A program made the position numbers and the translations under genes. A stretch of DNA of 64,000 nt, from positions 74,536 to 138,535 of the forward strand of contig JAWBMQ010000002.1 of assembly GCA_038828875.1 (NCBI GenBank). The letters run 5' to 3'. Positions 8,858 to 17,601 of the stretch are shown here, one piece after another. Numbering within the stretch: the stretch's first letter is position 1; every line of letters begins with the position of its first letter. The stretch comes from JAWBMQ01 sp038828875 (GTDB lineage: Archaea; Nanobdellota; Nanobdellia; Woesearchaeales; JAWBMQ01). The notes beneath the pieces were generated by a model. That model searched no databases and had not been told where the DNA came from. It saw nothing but the letters and a program-made list of their open reading frames with translations.

Positions 8858-9399
8858 AATTTAAAGAACATTTAGCAATAAACGCAATAACTTTTTTTCC
8901 TTTACTTTTATTTGCTGAAAGTTTTTTAGATGTATTCATATACATAAACATATTGATATTCGCAATAATACCGGATCTAGATTATTATAAGAAATTTTCA
9001 ATATTGAAAATTTTTCCATTCCTGCTTTCTTTGTTTTTCTTAAGAAAACCTAAACATAGAGATGTTTTTCATAGCATATTTTCTTCCCTTCTAGTTTCTT
9101 TTCTTTTACCACTGCTTTACTTATTCTTTTTAAAATTTGATCAATATTTAACTATAGTTTTTTATTGCTTTTTATCTTATTCATTACATCTTCTTTTAGA
9201 TTCTTTTACTGTTTCAGGAGTTAAGCCTTTTCTTCCTTTTTCTGAAAAAAAATTTTCAGGAAGTTTAAGAAATACAACCACAATTCTAATATTGATTATT
9301 CTTTTAATAGCTCAAATCGTGCTTTATCCCATTTTAAGAAAAGAAACAATAATTTTTGCTAATTTCTTGTTGATTTTTTGTTTAAGGTTTATTATTTAA
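8854..9399 (+). CDS. YdjM-type membrane-bound metal-dependent hydrolase (predicted)
   Basis: This 181-aa membrane protein has about four membrane helices. It shows the pattern of the YdjM/DUF457 family: HLAINAI at the start, PDLD after the second helix, RDVFHS, and the second His/Asp site in YSLHLLLDSFTVSGVKPFLPF. These His and Asp residues are the presumed metal ligands. The substrate is unknown. It starts 4 bp inside the preceding lipoprotein frame (ATGA overlap), so the two are translationally coupled and perhaps act together at the membrane. Confidence 0.85.
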   Translation: MKFKEHLAINAITFFPLLLFAESFLDVFIYINILIFAIIPDLDYYKKFSILKIFPFLLSLFFLRKPKHRDVFHSIFSSLLVSFLLPLLYLFFLKFDQYLTIVFYCFLSYSLHLLLDSFTVSGVKPFLPFSEKKFSGSLRNTTTILILIILLIAQIVLYPILRKETIIFANFLLIFCLRFII

Positions 9400-9534
9400 G
9401 TTCTCTAAAATTTTTTCAACTTTAGGATTTTAATAGATTAATTTTAAAATCATAAATCTAGTCCAAAATTTAAAATATTTTAGAAACTTTTTTATTTTTT
9501 TCAATTTATTCATAATCTACTAAATGGTGATAAA

Positions 9535-10494
9535 ATGAAAAATATAGAACATTTAATTGCAAAAAAGGAAAGGGAGTTGAAGATTGACGACTTTATGAAT
9601 TTGCCTGATTTGAAGAAGAAGATACAAGCAAGTTGTGTAGAAAATTTCTTTAAGATGCAAAAATTGTTATATGAAATTTCAAGTATAGAAAAAGAAGTAT
9701 ATATTTCTAATTTTTCAAAAGATCGAAGACTTTGTAGAGATGTTTCTGAGTACATTGAAACTTTGAATAAGCTTTCGGCGTTGCAAACTAATACCTATTT
9801 AAAAATCATAAAAATGTTTGGAAAGATAAATTATTTATCAAAAGAAAAAGAAGAAGTTTTTGATGAAGAGATATTAAATATTTACAAAAAATATCCTAAT
9901 TTCAATTCATTTATCTATAATTATGAAAAGAAAGTGTTGAATAATCCAGATTATAGCGATTTAGACACAATGCTAAAGTTTTTAGAGAAAGAATTTGATT
10001 ACAAAATTGCTTATGATCCTACTGTAGAGAATGAAGTGGTTTTAGAGGTTATTTTTGGAAAATATTATGACAATTTTAAAATATTAAATAATGTGATCTA
10101 CAATATCAAAGAATGTTTGCACAATGAAGTAAAAAAGCTTCAAAAAGAATATTCAAAAAAGTATATTTTAGATGTGCCTTTTGAATTAGATGCTTTAACT
10201 TATGAAGAAGTTTTTAAAAAATATGATAAAGTAAAGCAAAGTTGGGATTATTCCTCTATTGAGAAACTTTATGAAAAAATTTTAGAATTTGAAAGGCAGT
10301 TCGATGAAATTTTAAATGAAAATTTTAAGAGATATGAGTTGTTCTTTAAAGATCCAGAATACGATAAAAAGCATAATGAAAAGCAAACGAAATTCGGCAT
10401 TTTAAGAGAAATTAAAGAAACCATAAGTTGGTATAGATTTGAAAAAGAATATCAGAAAAAAAGAAAGCAAGTTATTAAAAAAACAAAAGAATAA
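9535..10494 (+). CDS. hypothetical helical protein, 319 aa
   Basis: I recognise no domain. The protein is Lys/Glu/Tyr-rich and predicted almost entirely helical, without signal or membrane segment, and ends in a basic tail (KKRKQVIKKTKE). A Shine-Dalgarno site GGTGAT (9526-9531) supports the ATG at 9535. It has its own space on both sides (135 bp upstream, about 100 bp downstream), so it is probably monocistronic. No function can be assigned. Confidence 0.7.
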   Translation: MKNIEHLIAKKERELKIDDFMNLPDLKKKIQASCVENFFKMQKLLYEISSIEKEVYISNFSKDRRLCRDVSEYIETLNKLSALQTNTYLKIIKMFGKINYLSKEKEEVFDEEILNIYKKYPNFNSFIYNYEKKVLNNPDYSDLDTMLKFLEKEFDYKIAYDPTVENEVVLEVIFGKYYDNFKILNNVIYNIKECLHNEVKKLQKEYSKKYILDVPFELDALTYEEVFKKYDKVKQSWDYSSIEKLYEKILEFERQFDEILNENFKRYELFFKDPEYDKKHNEKQTKFGILREIKETISWYRFEKEYQKKRKQVIKKTKE

Positions 10495-10593
10495 TTTTTT
10501 CATTTTTTCTTTGTTTTATTTAAAAATAATTTCTAAATTGGAATAGTTAAATTTATAATAAACAAAAGAATTTACATTCTAGAGGTGGTTTTA

Positions 10594-11565
10594 ATGCCAA
10601 AGGAAGAAAAATCTAAAACACAAGAAAAGGAAATTACAATTTATGATCTTCCAGGAGTAGGACCAGCTACTGCTGAAAAGCTTGAAAGTGCGGGTTATAG
10701 TGATGTAATGTCTATTGCAGTTGCATCTCCCACAGAATTGGCTGAAATTACAGGTTTAACTGTAGCAGCAGCTAGAAAGATCATTCAATTTGCAAGAGAG
10801 CAATTTAATATGAGTTTTGTTAGAGGAGATGAAGTTCTTAAGCAAAGACAAACAGTGCTAAAGCTTTCTACAGGTTGTAAAGCAGTAGATGATTTACTTG
10901 GAGGAGGTTTTGAAACAGGAGCTATTACTGAAGCTTATGGTGAATTTGGTTCAGGAAAAACTCAATTAGGTTTAACTTTAGCAGTTAGAACAATAGCTTT
11001 AGAACCTGATGCAAAAGTTGTTTATATCGATACTGAAGCGACATTTAGACCTGAAAGAATAATTCAGATTGCACAAGGAATGAATTTAAAACCAGAAGAT
11101 GTATTGAAAAGTATTTTTGTTGCAAGAGCATTCAATTCTGATCATCAAATGCTTTTAGCTGAAAAGGTAGAAGATTTAATAAAGAAAGAAAATCAAAAGG
11201 TAAGAACTGTAATTGTAGATTCATTAACAGCACATTTCAGAGCAGAGTTTGTTGGAAGAGGAACTTTAGCTGAAAGACAGCAAAAATTAAACAAACATAT
11301 GCATCAATTGCTTAAACTTGCACAAGTTTATAATATATGTGTTTACGTTACTAATCAAGTTATGGCTAAACCAGATACTTTTTTCGGAGATCCTACTGCA
11401 GCAATTGGAGGAAATATTGTAGCACATACTTCAACATATAGAATTTATTTAAGAAAAGGAAAAGCAGGTTCAAGAGTTGCAAGGATGATTGATTCTCCAT
11501 CATTACCAGAAGCAGAAGCAGTATTTTACATTACTCCTACAGGAATTTCAGATAAACCTCAATAA
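10594..11565 (+). CDS. radA: DNA repair and recombination protein RadA
   Basis: This is the archaeal recombinase, a RecA/Rad51 ATPase forming filaments on ssDNA for homologous strand exchange. Residues 17-75 are the helix-hairpin-helix N-terminal domain (LPGVGPATAEKLESAGY). The polymerisation linker follows, then the ATPase core with Walker A GEFGSGKT (116-123) and Walker B VRTVIVDSLTAHFR. The L2/QVMAKPDTFFGDP segment and the conserved end FYITPTGI are also present. Length (323 aa) is typical. I choose ATG 10594, preceded by GAGGTGG; an in-frame GTG nine bases upstream falls inside that Shine-Dalgarno site. The thpR gene follows after 1 bp. Confidence 0.97.
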   Translation: MPKEEKSKTQEKEITIYDLPGVGPATAEKLESAGYSDVMSIAVASPTELAEITGLTVAAARKIIQFAREQFNMSFVRGDEVLKQRQTVLKLSTGCKAVDDLLGGGFETGAITEAYGEFGSGKTQLGLTLAVRTIALEPDAKVVYIDTEATFRPERIIQIAQGMNLKPEDVLKSIFVARAFNSDHQMLLAEKVEDLIKKENQKVRTVIVDSLTAHFRAEFVGRGTLAERQQKLNKHMHQLLKLAQVYNICVYVTNQVMAKPDTFFGDPTAAIGGNIVAHTSTYRIYLRKGKAGSRVARMIDSPSLPEAEAVFYITPTGISDKPQ

Positions 11566-11566
11566 G

Positions 11567-12049
11567 ATGAGATTATTCCTTGCAGTTAATGTCCCAGAAG
11601 AATATCATAAAATAATTGAGGAATTTCAAGATAGCATTAAAGGAATTCAAGGAACTAAGAATAAGCATTATCACTTTACTCTTTATTTTTTTGGAGAAAA
11701 AACAGAAAAAGAGATGCAAGATATTATAGAAAAAGTATCAGCAATAAACTTTGAAAGGTTTAAGAATGAAGAAGTTATTGTAAAAGATTTAGGTTTTTTT
11801 GACAACAGGGTTTTATTTCTTAAAGGTTATAATCTAGAAAATCTTTACAATGAAGTGATTTCAGTTTTAAAACTTCCAAAGGAAAATTTTCAGGCACATT
11901 TAACTTTATACAGAATAAAAAAACTTCTAACTTCAAAAGAAAATATTCTTAAACTAAAATCTCCAGAATTTAAGTTTAAGATGAATTTACATCTTATCGA
12001 ATCAAGGTTAGATGTACATCAATATTTTATCAAAAAAACGTTCTTTTAG
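11567..12049 (+). CDS. thpR: RNA 2',3'-cyclic phosphodiesterase (2H family)
   Basis: This belongs to the 2H phosphoesterase family (formerly called 2'-5' RNA ligase). It hydrolyses 2',3'-cyclic phosphates on RNA and is often linked to tRNA splicing metabolism. Both catalytic HxT motifs are visible: HYHFTLYFFG (HFT) near residue 38 and QAHLTLYRI (HLT) near residue 110. The start MRLFLAVNVPEE is a family-typical N-terminus. I place it at 11567, one base after the radA stop; longer readings would run inside radA. It probably shares the radA transcript and is followed after 8 bp by rubrerythrin. Confidence 0.92.
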   Translation: MRLFLAVNVPEEYHKIIEEFQDSIKGIQGTKNKHYHFTLYFFGEKTEKEMQDIIEKVSAINFERFKNEEVIVKDLGFFDNRVLFLKGYNLENLYNEVISVLKLPKENFQAHLTLYRIKKLLTSKENILKLKSPEFKFKMNLHLIESRLDVHQYFIKKTFF

Positions 12050-12057
12050 GTGAAAAT

Positions 12058-12642
12058 ATGAAAAAAACAAAACAAGAGTTAATAAAAATGCTATTAAAAG
12101 CTTATGTAGGAGAAAGTTTAGCAAGATTAAGGTATACATTTTACGCCAAAGTAGCAAGAAAAGAAAATCTTTTCAAGCTTGAAGAAATTTTTCTGATTAC
12201 CTCAGAGAATGAATTAGAACATGCAGAATGGTTTTCAAGAATGATAAAATCTATAGATCCTAATTTTGAAATTGAAGAAATTACTTTAGAAGAACATCTT
12301 AGTTTAGGAAATTCTATTGCAAACCTTGAAACAGCAATTCAAGGAGAAAATTATGAAAATTCGAAATTTTATTTAGAGATTGCAAAACTAGCTGAAGATC
12401 TAAACTATCTTGAAATTGCAAAGAGAGTTAGAGCTATAGCAATAGCAGAAAAACATCACGAAGAAAGATTTAGGAAGTTTTTAGATCAGTTAAAAAACAA
12501 CACCTTACTGAAAAAAGAGAAGAATGTTTATTGGGTTTGTAGAAAATGTGGTTATATACATTATGGTAAAGAACCTCCATCAGAATGTCCAAGTTGTGGA
12601 CATTCAAAAGAATATTACGAATTGATGAACGAAGAATATTAA
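12058..12642 (+). CDS. rubrerythrin
   Basis: This non-haem di-iron peroxidase reduces hydrogen peroxide in anaerobes. The N-terminal ferritin-like domain carries the Glu/His ligand pattern (ESLARLRYTFYAKVA, ENELEHAEWFSRM, ENYENSKFYLEIA, EKHHEERFRKFL). The C-terminal rubredoxin-like domain has two C-X2-C knuckles (CRKCGYIHYG and CPSCGH). At 194 aa it is full length. The Shine-Dalgarno AGGTGAAAA overlaps the thpR stop, so radA-thpR-rubrerythrin is likely one operon coupling DNA repair with oxidative-stress defence. It suggests an anaerobic or microaerophilic lifestyle. Confidence 0.95.
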   Translation: MKKTKQELIKMLLKAYVGESLARLRYTFYAKVARKENLFKLEEIFLITSENELEHAEWFSRMIKSIDPNFEIEEITLEEHLSLGNSIANLETAIQGENYENSKFYLEIAKLAEDLNYLEIAKRVRAIAIAEKHHEERFRKFLDQLKNNTLLKKEKNVYWVCRKCGYIHYGKEPPSECPSCGHSKEYYELMNEEY

Positions 12643-12655
12643 AAAAAGAAAAAAT

Positions 12656-13819
12656 TTAATTTTTTACTTTTATTTCTACTAAATTATCTACTTTCTTTAC
12701 AATTCCGTCTGCAAAAACACACTTAGGACTTGGAATTCCATTAAACGTAGTTCCGTATTCTAATGTGTATGCTCCTGCTGCAAAGAAATATACTAGATCG
12801 TTCATAGTTATGCTTTTAGGTAATTCTATGTTGTAATACATAACATCCATACTATCGCAAGTAGGCCCTGCTAAATTAAACTTCTCTTTACTTTCATTGT
12901 CTTTTCCTTCTACTGAAATTCTGTACTTGATGTTTTGTATTGTTTCAGTTAAACCGTGAAATACTCCTGCATCAACGTAAACCCAATTTTCATTAAATTT
13001 AGTACTTCTTAAAATTACTTTAGTGATCATTATTCCTGCATTACCTACCATACTTCTTCCTGGTTCAGCAATAACTCTAACATCTTTTCCTAAATATTGT
13101 TCTACTGATTCATTAATTACTTTTGCAATTTCCTCAACCTTAGGAATTTCTTTTATGTATCTTACTGGTACTCCTCCACCAGTATTAACCATATTTAATT
13201 TTATTCCCATTGCCTTAGCTGCATTGAAAATTTCAGCAGTTTGTTTTATTGCAATTCTCCAATTTTCAGGATTGTAATTTTGACTTCCTACGTGAAAGCT
13301 TACTCCAATAGGTTCTAAGCCTAGATCTTTTGCATACTTAACTAATTTTATGCAATGTTCAACACTTGTTCCGAATTTTCTAGTTAATGGCCAATCTGCA
13401 TCTTCTTCCATTCCGTTTGTGCTTAATCTTACATAAATTTTGCTTCCTTTTGCAACTTTTGCTATCTTTTCTAATTCCATTTCTGCATCTACTGCAAACA
13501 TTCTAACTCCTTTTTTATAAGCGTATTCTATATCTTCTAATTTCTTTATTGTATTTCCAAAACTCATTCTGTCTGGAGAAACTCCTAAAGAAAGTAGCTT
13601 ATCAATTTCTCCTCTAGATGCTACATCAAAGTTGCTTCCTAAATCTCTTAGCAACTTCAATATGTTTTCATGGCTATTTGCTTTTACTGCATAATAAATT
13701 TCTACATTCTTAATGTTTTTCTTCAAAGTCATATAGTTTTCTTTTACTACTTCTAAATCCATTACTAACAAAGGCGTACCAAACTTTTCAGCTAAATCTT
13801 TTAATGGAGTTGTGTCCAT
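12656..13819 (-). CDS. ornithine/diaminopimelate decarboxylase family, PLP enzyme (probable ornithine decarboxylase)
   Basis: This is a fold-type III PLP decarboxylase. The PLP lysine is in YYAVKANS (about residue 47). Other family motifs are SFGNTIKK, FHVGSQ, NTGGGVP, AEPGRSMV, GPTCDSMD and YTLEYGTTFNG. The GPTCDSMD signature (rather than GPLCESSD of LysA) points to ornithine decarboxylase, making putrescine, though lysine activity cannot be excluded. Length 387 aa is usual for group IV decarboxylases. It converges with rubrerythrin, 13 bp apart, and its own promoter lies in the 239-bp gap to the next gene. That gap shows no ORF or RNA gene I can identify, only AT-rich promoter-like sequence. 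Confidence 0.9.
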   Translation of the reverse strand: MDTTPLKDLAEKFGTPLLVMDLEVVKENYMTLKKNIKNVEIYYAVKANSHENILKLLRDLGSNFDVASRGEIDKLLSLGVSPDRMSFGNTIKKLEDIEYAYKKGVRMFAVDAEMELEKIAKVAKGSKIYVRLSTNGMEEDADWPLTRKFGTSVEHCIKLVKYAKDLGLEPIGVSFHVGSQNYNPENWRIAIKQTAEIFNAAKAMGIKLNMVNTGGGVPVRYIKEIPKVEEIAKVINESVEQYLGKDVRVIAEPGRSMVGNAGIMITKVILRSTKFNENWVYVDAGVFHGLTETIQNIKYRISVEGKDNESKEKFNLAGPTCDSMDVMYYNIELPKSITMNDLVYFFAAGAYTLEYGTTFNGIPSPKCVFADGIVKKVDNLVEIKVKN

Positions 13820-14058
13820 TTTCTTTTTCCCTCTTTTACAATCTTTTTTAAATTAGTTTAAGAATATAAAAAGCAATGCTCTGCATTTAAGAAGCAGATT
13901 GAACAATTTCAGTGAGAATCTATTTTTAAATTTTATGAATTTTAGATTTTAAAACTGAAAGGAAATGAAAAAATGCTCTATTTTATGCCAACATTTTTGA
14001 AAAATTTTCAAGATATGATTAAGATTAAATATATTTTTAAATCTAATTTTTTTATTTA

Positions 14059-15147
14059 ATGTTTTTAGAATTCCTTTTTGGTATTTTATTTGGAATAATT
14101 GCAGGATTGATTCCTTCAGTTCATATTAATTTTATTGCAGCAATTGTTCCTAGCAATTCGCCTTATTTTTTGATTCCATTAGCTATAATTTTTTCTTACT
14201 TAAACACTATTCCAGCAATACTATTGCAATATGCAGATGATTATACAATAACTCTAAAAACTCAAGCAAGTGAATGGTTAAAACAAGGAAGAGCAATGGA
14301 AGCAATAGATTTGACAATTTTAGGTTCTTTTTATGCATCAATAATTTCAATAAATTTAGTTTTTCTCTTAGATTTTGTTCCATTAGATGCTATAAAATAT
14401 TTTAGCGTTGCAGTTTTGGCAACGATAATAATTTATTTTCTAAAAATAGATTTTCTGATTTCTTTACTATACGGCTTTCTTGGATTTTTCTCATTCAACT
14501 TCAAACAAGGACTTTTTCATATATTTTCTTTAGGCATTGCAACTTACAATTTTTTTCATTTTTCAAAATCCAAAATTCCAGAACAAAAAATAATCTATGG
14601 AAAAATTAAGCTAAAAGAATTAATTGCATTGATTTTCGTATCATTGTTATCGATAATCTTCTTATTTTATCCAGGAATTACAAGTAGCTTAGCAATTGTT
14701 CCTTTAATGTATTTATTTAGAAATCAAAAAAACGAAAGATTATACTTTCTTTTCATAGGTGCATTGAACAGTGCAAGTTATGTTTTTGCACCTTTTTTAT
14801 TGAAATTCAACATAGCAAGGAATTTTTTAGTTCAGAGATTAAAATTTACCTCAACCCTAGAATTTTATTTAGTCACAATAATAGCAGTAATTGTTTCATT
14901 TATTTTAGCAAGAAAAATCATGCTTTATAGCATTAAATTCATTTCTAAGTTAAACCTTCCTTTTTTCAACACAATAATATTTATTTTTACACTAATCCTT
15001 TCATTCTATTACGATAACATTTTTGGAATTTTAATTGGTTTTTGCTCGTACTTTTTAATATATTTGCTAAATTTTAAAAACAAACCTCGATACTTAATTT
15101 TAGCTTCAATCGCAATTCCTGTTTTCATGAAAAAGGTACTAAAATGA
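14059..15147 (+). CDS. TctA/DUF112-like integral membrane protein
   Basis: This 362-aa polytopic membrane protein has about 10 hydrophobic helices. The start, FGILFGIIAGLIPSVHINF, matches the signature of the archaeal branch of the TctA (tripartite tricarboxylate transporter large subunit-like) family, which has GxxxGLIPGxHxN. No periplasmic binding partner is nearby, as is common for these archaeal forms, whose substrate is unknown. The ATG is about 30 bp from an AT-rich TATA-like stretch (near 14030) and should be leaderless. The next gene overlaps it by 4 bp (ATGA), so they are coupled. Confidence 0.8.
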   Translation: MFLEFLFGILFGIIAGLIPSVHINFIAAIVPSNSPYFLIPLAIIFSYLNTIPAILLQYADDYTITLKTQASEWLKQGRAMEAIDLTILGSFYASIISINLVFLLDFVPLDAIKYFSVAVLATIIIYFLKIDFLISLLYGFLGFFSFNFKQGLFHIFSLGIATYNFFHFSKSKIPEQKIIYGKIKLKELIALIFVSLLSIIFLFYPGITSSLAIVPLMYLFRNQKNERLYFLFIGALNSASYVFAPFLLKFNIARNFLVQRLKFTSTLEFYLVTIIAVIVSFILARKIMLYSIKFISKLNLPFFNTIIFIFTLILSFYYDNIFGILIGFCSYFLIYLLNFKNKPRYLILASIAIPVFMKKVLK

Positions 15148-16253
15148 AGCTTGAAAAGTTATTTTATGCATTAGCTGTAACAGTTATACTCATTCTTACC
15201 TTGAATTATTACGTTAATCAACAACCAAAAACAATAACAAAAGAAAATAAACAATTAAGAACAATTCAGGAAGATTCAGCAATAATTTTTATCAATGAAA
15301 CTACAGAATATGAGCAATATTTTTGCAACATAGAAGATTGTTTAGATAGATTAAAACTTTTGTTTGAGAATCAATCAGTAATTTGTTTATTCTACAATGC
15401 AGATCCAGAACTTATTGATTATCTTGCAAAAAATTCTAAAAGCTTTAAACTTTACCTTGACAAAGTTGCAGAGAATAAATCATTTAATGTTAATGTAACT
15501 TTTATTTCTTACAAATTTGGAATATTTCATGCTAAAATTTGTTTAGTAGAAAATATTACAGTAATTCAAAGTTTCAACCCTACTAAGAAAAATGCATTTT
15601 ACGATGTTAATGATCAATTCATAATTCATTCAGAAAATATTACAAAATTTCTTAAGAAAACAATAACTGAAGAAAATTTAAAGAGTAGAAAGCCATTTAA
15701 AATCAAAACAAATAAGATCTGTATTACAAATTCAAACATAGAAAATTTAATTCTTGAAAACATAAACAATAAAACCAAATTTATGCTTTACACATTAACT
15801 TTAGAATCTATAGCTAATGCATTAGAAAGCTATAATTCTGAAGGATTAAGATCAACATATAACAATAAATATTCAAAATTTCCAAACAACACAATAACTT
15901 TCAAAAATAAAATTGGTCAATTGCATTTAAAGGTTTTTTTCAATGAAAATTCAGTAATTTCAGGAAGTTTTAATCCTACTAAATCGGCAACACTTTACAA
16001 TTATGAAATTTCAATAATGGTAAATGATACGACTTTAGCAAAAAAATACCACAATTTTTACAATTTTCTTAAAGAATTAACTCAAAATGAAGAAAATTTA
16101 GCTAAAGTAAAAGAATTCTTAATAAAGTATAATATAACAATTTCTAGAAAAGAGTATGATGTCTTAATAAGAAACAACAAAAAATATTACAATTTTACTA
16201 ATGAAAAAGGCATTTACTACATAGCTTTTGTTCCTTTAAAAGAAATAAAATGA
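15144..16253 (+). CDS. membrane-anchored phospholipase D-like protein
   Basis: The N-terminal hydrophobic segment (LFYALAVTVILILTLNYYV) anchors the protein, with the rest probably outside. Two PLD-type half sites are visible: FHAKICLVE followed by SFNPTKK, and LHLKVFFNE followed by GSFNPTKS. Both read HxKx4E instead of the usual HxKx4D. PLD-fold enzymes use the two His residues for phosphodiester cleavage, so nuclease or lipase activity is possible. It is coupled to the TctA-like gene by a 4-bp overlap. Its stop codon TGA (16251-16253) lies inside the 3' end of the RNase P RNA gene on the opposite strand. Confidence 0.75.
   Translation: MKLEKLFYALAVTVILILTLNYYVNQQPKTITKENKQLRTIQEDSAIIFINETTEYEQYFCNIEDCLDRLKLLFENQSVICLFYNADPELIDYLAKNSKSFKLYLDKVAENKSFNVNVTFISYKFGIFHAKICLVENITVIQSFNPTKKNAFYDVNDQFIIHSENITKFLKKTITEENLKSRKPFKIKTNKICITNSNIENLILENINNKTKFMLYTLTLESIANALESYNSEGLRSTYNNKYSKFPNNTITFKNKIGQLHLKVFFNENSVISGSFNPTKSATLYNYEISIMVNDTTLAKKYHNFYNFLKELTQNEENLAKVKEFLIKYNITISRKEYDVLIRNNKKYYNFTNEKGIYYIAFVPLKEIK
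16236..16250 (-). terminator. T-rich terminator of RNase P RNA
   Basis: On the minus strand the RNA is followed directly by TTTTATTTCTTTTAA, a T-rich archaeal terminator. It lies within the end of the convergent PLD-like gene. Confidence 0.5.
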
Positions 16254-16482
16254 GGCAACCATGTAAGCCCCTTTTTGTTTTCCAAATTGGAAGACAGCAT
16301 CAGTCTAAGCGTTTAAAACTTGCTCCCGAGAGCATTTTTTTCAACACGCTTTTGGCATGTCAATATCTTTCATCCTTAGCCAAAAGCAGGAATTTTCTTT
16401 CCTTAAAGGCTTTCGCCTTTGCTCTCTTTTTAAGGGAGAGGGGACTTTCCTCGTTTCCGAAGCTGTCCTGGTTGCCTCAGGC
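16249..16482 (-). ncRNA. rnpB: RNase P RNA
   Basis: This is the catalytic RNA that trims tRNA 5' leaders. On the minus strand the transcript opens with TGAGGCAACCA (16479-16469) and closes with TGGTTGCCTCA (16261-16251), a perfect 11-bp P1 helix. Just inside is the universal conserved region I, GAGGAAAGTCC (complement of 16443-16453). Near the 3' end ACAAAAAGGGGCTTAC resembles conserved region V, completing P4. P2-like arms GACAGC and GCTGTC, a stem AAGGC-GAAA-GCCTT with GNRA loop, a stem GCTTTTGGC with GCCAAAAGC, and a hairpin TGCTC-TCGG-GAGCA fit a compact archaeal RNA of about 230 nt. The patch is far richer in G+C than its surroundings. An apparent 79-codon plus-strand ORF here is a shadow. 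Confidence 0.92.
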
Positions 16483-16509
16483 TAAATAATGGATTAAAAT
16501 TTAATAATT

Positions 16510-17523
16510 TTACGATTTATTTAATTCTTTCTTAAGCATTTCACTTTTTTTAATGAAATAATAGCTAAGACCAATTAAAACGTTTATTGTGTAAAGACCT
16601 CTAACGATAAGTATGAAACCCAATGCATCAGTTTTACTTAAACCTACTTCTGGGAAGAAAGTTATATATGTATATTCAAATCCACCTAGAGAAGCTGGAA
16701 TAAAAGATAAAATCCAAACTACTATGTAAGATGTTAAAGCAAAACAAGCATAAAACAAAACTAGTTTTTTATGATTTAAAGCGTAGAAAAGAATAACGTA
16801 CTTTAAAACTTCAAAGAACAATCCAATGTATTTGAAAATGAAAGCTTCGATTATAACTTTTTTATTTTCTTTCTTAAGTACAAAGAACAAATCTTCTTCA
16901 AAATCCATTATTTTCTTTTTGATTTCATCAAACTTTTTGAAATGGAACGTAGAATAAAGCCAAGATAATATTGCAGAAAATATTCTTTTTCTTAAAATTA
17001 GCATGTATAAGAATAATGATAAGAAAATTACAAGCATTAATGAAATAGCTATCATCGCTATTTTAATATACAAAGGAATTTCTGAAAAAAGAACAACAAA
17101 AGATGCAACACTTAACAAAGAACCATAAGCAATAACTTCAATAGTTCTTTCTAATGCAATAGTAGCAATTATCGTTTTTGCTTTCCTTTCATGGTTAGCT
17201 AAAATACTAGGAACAAAAACATCTCCGCCAATGCCAACAAAAGGAGTAACGTAACTTATTGCTTGGCTAGCAATTTTTGCAAGAAAAATTTCTAAAACAT
17301 CTACCTTATAGAATGCTCTTAAAATTTTATACCAAGCTAATGACCAAAAGAAAGGAATTAATAGATTTATTAAGATAAGTAAAGGAATAAATTGCCATTT
17401 AAAAATATCTTTTAACTTATAAAAATCATGAAAAGAAATTTTAGTTAGAAATAGATAAAATAGTAAAATCAATAGCGAAATCTCTGCAATCAATTTTACA
17501 ATGTTTTTAAGTTTTGAGTGCAT
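16510..17523 (-). CDS. UPF0104/LPG-synthase-TM family flippase-like membrane protein
   Basis: This 337-aa protein has about eight membrane helices and belongs to the lysylphosphatidylglycerol synthase transmembrane (UPF0104, AglD C-terminal-like) family. Supporting motifs are YVTPFVGIGGDVFVPSILA, ALERTIEVIAYG and IPASLGGFEYTYI near residue 270. Members lack a catalytic domain and are thought to move lipids or lipid-linked sugars across the membrane. The gene ends about 30 bp upstream of rnpB on the same strand, so read-through into the RNA is possible. Confidence 0.88.
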   Translation of the reverse strand: MHSKLKNIVKLIAEISLLILLFYLFLTKISFHDFYKLKDIFKWQFIPLLILINLLIPFFWSLAWYKILRAFYKVDVLEIFLAKIASQAISYVTPFVGIGGDVFVPSILANHERKAKTIIATIALERTIEVIAYGSLLSVASFVVLFSEIPLYIKIAMIAISLMLVIFLSLFLYMLILRKRIFSAILSWLYSTFHFKKFDEIKKKIMDFEEDLFFVLKKENKKVIIEAFIFKYIGLFFEVLKYVILFYALNHKKLVLFYACFALTSYIVVWILSFIPASLGGFEYTYITFFPEVGLSKTDALGFILIVRGLYTINVLIGLSYYFIKKSEMLKKELNKS

Positions 17524-17601
17524 ATTTCAATATAAGAAAAGAAACAATATATAAATTTTTAGCAAAATATTTAAAAGGATAAGAATTTAAAAACCATTAA
17601 A

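Noticed and set aside
13023..13277. 84-codon plus-strand ORF within the decarboxylase gene
   Set aside because: It is antisense to conserved active-site regions of a well-supported enzyme and has no start signals.
13820..14058. Possible small RNA in the 239-bp gap
   Set aside because: I saw no C/D box pair, stable stem or GC-rich island, only AT-rich promoter-like sequence.
16250..16489. 79-codon plus-strand ORF after the PLD-like gene
   Set aside because: It lies exactly over the RNase P RNA on the opposite strand. The high G+C, the terminal complementarity and the conserved core explain the sequence better than a protein of odd composition.
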